A program made the translations under genes and the position numbers. Below are positions 49,645-50,007 of a stretch of DNA of 50,007 nt, piece after piece. Source of the DNA: Candidatus Wolfebacteria bacterium RIFOXYB1_FULL_54_12 (GTDB lineage Bacteria > Patescibacteriota > Minisyncoccia > UBA6257 > UBA9933); assembly GCA_001793895.1 (NCBI GenBank), contig MGIT01000002.1, forward strand, positions 85,520-135,526. Direction: 5' to 3'. Every line of letters begins with the position of its first letter. Position 1 is the stretch's first letter. The notes under the pieces were generated by a model. That model was not told where the DNA came from. It ran no database searches and was given only the letters and a program-made list of their open reading frames with translations.

Positions 49645-49676
49645 TATAAAACAGCTTCGCAAGAGGCTGTTTTATA
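49645..49676 (+). terminator. Intrinsic terminator
   Basis: An 11-bp stem (49645-49655 with 49666-49676), AT-rich ends, after the SIMPL gene. Confidence 0.82.
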
Positions 49677-49682
49677 TATGCT

Positions 49683-49710
49683 TTGACAAACGCCTTGCCG
49701 GGGGTATACT
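49683..49710 (+). promoter_or_regulatory. Promoter of PhoH-like gene
   Basis: TTGACA (49683-49688), 16-bp spacer, TATACT (49705-49710); leader of about 65 nt ending in the SD GGGAGGG (49772-49778). Confidence 0.65.
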
Positions 49711-49782
49711 GCAAATAGAATATTGTCAGCTACATATTGGAATGGTACAACGCACATTCACTACTTACAAAGGGAGGGTGTC

Positions 49783-50007
49783 ATGTCAAAACCGGAGATC
49801 GCAAGGAAGGCTTTTTTTATCGACACCAATGTACTGTTGCATGATCGGGAATGTCTTTCGAAATTCGAGGATAATATTGTCGTCATCCCTATCTGGGCAT
49901 TGGAAGAACTTGACAAGTTCAAAAAACATCAGGATGAACTGGGCGCCAACGCCCGGGAAATATCGCGCCAGCTCGAAAAGATCCGCGAACACGGCTCGCT
50001 CGTAAAA
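49783..50007 (+). CDS. PhoH-family ATPase with N-terminal PIN domain (3' end outside window)
   Basis: The first 75 codons are visible from ATG 49783, four bases after the SD GGGAGGG. FFIDTNVLLHD is the start of a PIN domain with its first catalytic Asp; VIPIWALEELDKFKKHQDELGANAREISRQL carries the conserved Glu and matches the N-terminus of PhoH2/YlaK-type proteins, which join a PIN ribonuclease to a PhoH ATPase. The helicase part lies beyond the window, so the full domain set is inferred. This is one of the few large genes here with a good SD. Confidence 0.82.
   Translation, partial: MSKPEIARKAFFIDTNVLLHDRECLSKFEDNIVVIPIWALEELDKFKKHQDELGANAREISRQLEKIREHGSLVK

Overview
This window looks like part of a chromosome from a member of the Patescibacteria (Candidate Phyla Radiation), in the Parcubacteria-like range. 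The pointers are a Cys-rich SPEEC/YC module at the left edge, very compact genes, weak or absent Shine-Dalgarno (SD) sites before most genes, and giant Ig-like surface proteins. The placement is an inference from gene content, because no rRNA or ribosomal protein gene is present. Stops TAA, TAG and TGA are all used, so the code looks standard.

Layout. 1-4.7 kb: tail of a Cys-rich protein, DUF378 membrane protein, rhodanese, cupin, stand-alone response regulator, MsrA-MsrB repair pair, EamA transporter, SET-domain protein. 4.7-10 kb: MgtA-type P-type ATPase, NERD protein, viroplasmin/RNase H, DUF262 protein. 10-19.9 kb: DEAD-box helicase behind a long structured leader, SdpI-like protein, QueH, poly-gamma-glutamate hydrolase-like protein, ABC-F ATPase, bactofilin-like membrane protein, TruB, a Cys-rich mini-protein, ProB. 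19.9-21.5 kb: PRPP synthetase and a phosphoribosyltransferase on the minus strand. 21.7-31.2 kb: surface region with a DUF4015 glycosidase-like protein, a 2135-residue Ig-like protein ending in a dockerin, and a membrane-anchored protein with an N-terminal cohesin-like domain. 31.2-43.7 kb: response regulator, flavoprotein, SDR-like protein, Dus, Obg, a micropeptide transcription unit, a UvrD-AddB-like helicase-nuclease, TypA/BipA behind a rod-like RNA, a cyclophilin and YbaB. 43.8-50 kb: two tandem paralogous sensor kinases, a receiver-only regulator, a SIMPL protein and the start of a PhoH/PIN ATPase.

Expression signals are unusually easy to read. About fifteen genes have a TATAAT/TATACT-type -10 box ending only 6-9 bases before the ATG, which predicts leaderless mRNAs. 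A few genes break this rule. The DEAD-box helicase and typA have canonical -35/-10 promoters followed by 200-280 nt leaders that fold extensively; for typA the fold closes in a terminator-like helix and T6 run just before the ATG. A third exception is a unit at 36.77-37.1 kb whose promoter shares its -35 box with the divergent obg promoter. It carries two near-perfect SD sites, each before a tiny Cys/Gly-rich reading frame.

The strongest candidates for something new are the cohesin/dockerin surface pair, the typA and helicase leader RNAs, and the double-SD micropeptide unit. Several dispersed inverted repeats, including two with the layout of Neisseria dRS3, lie between genes.
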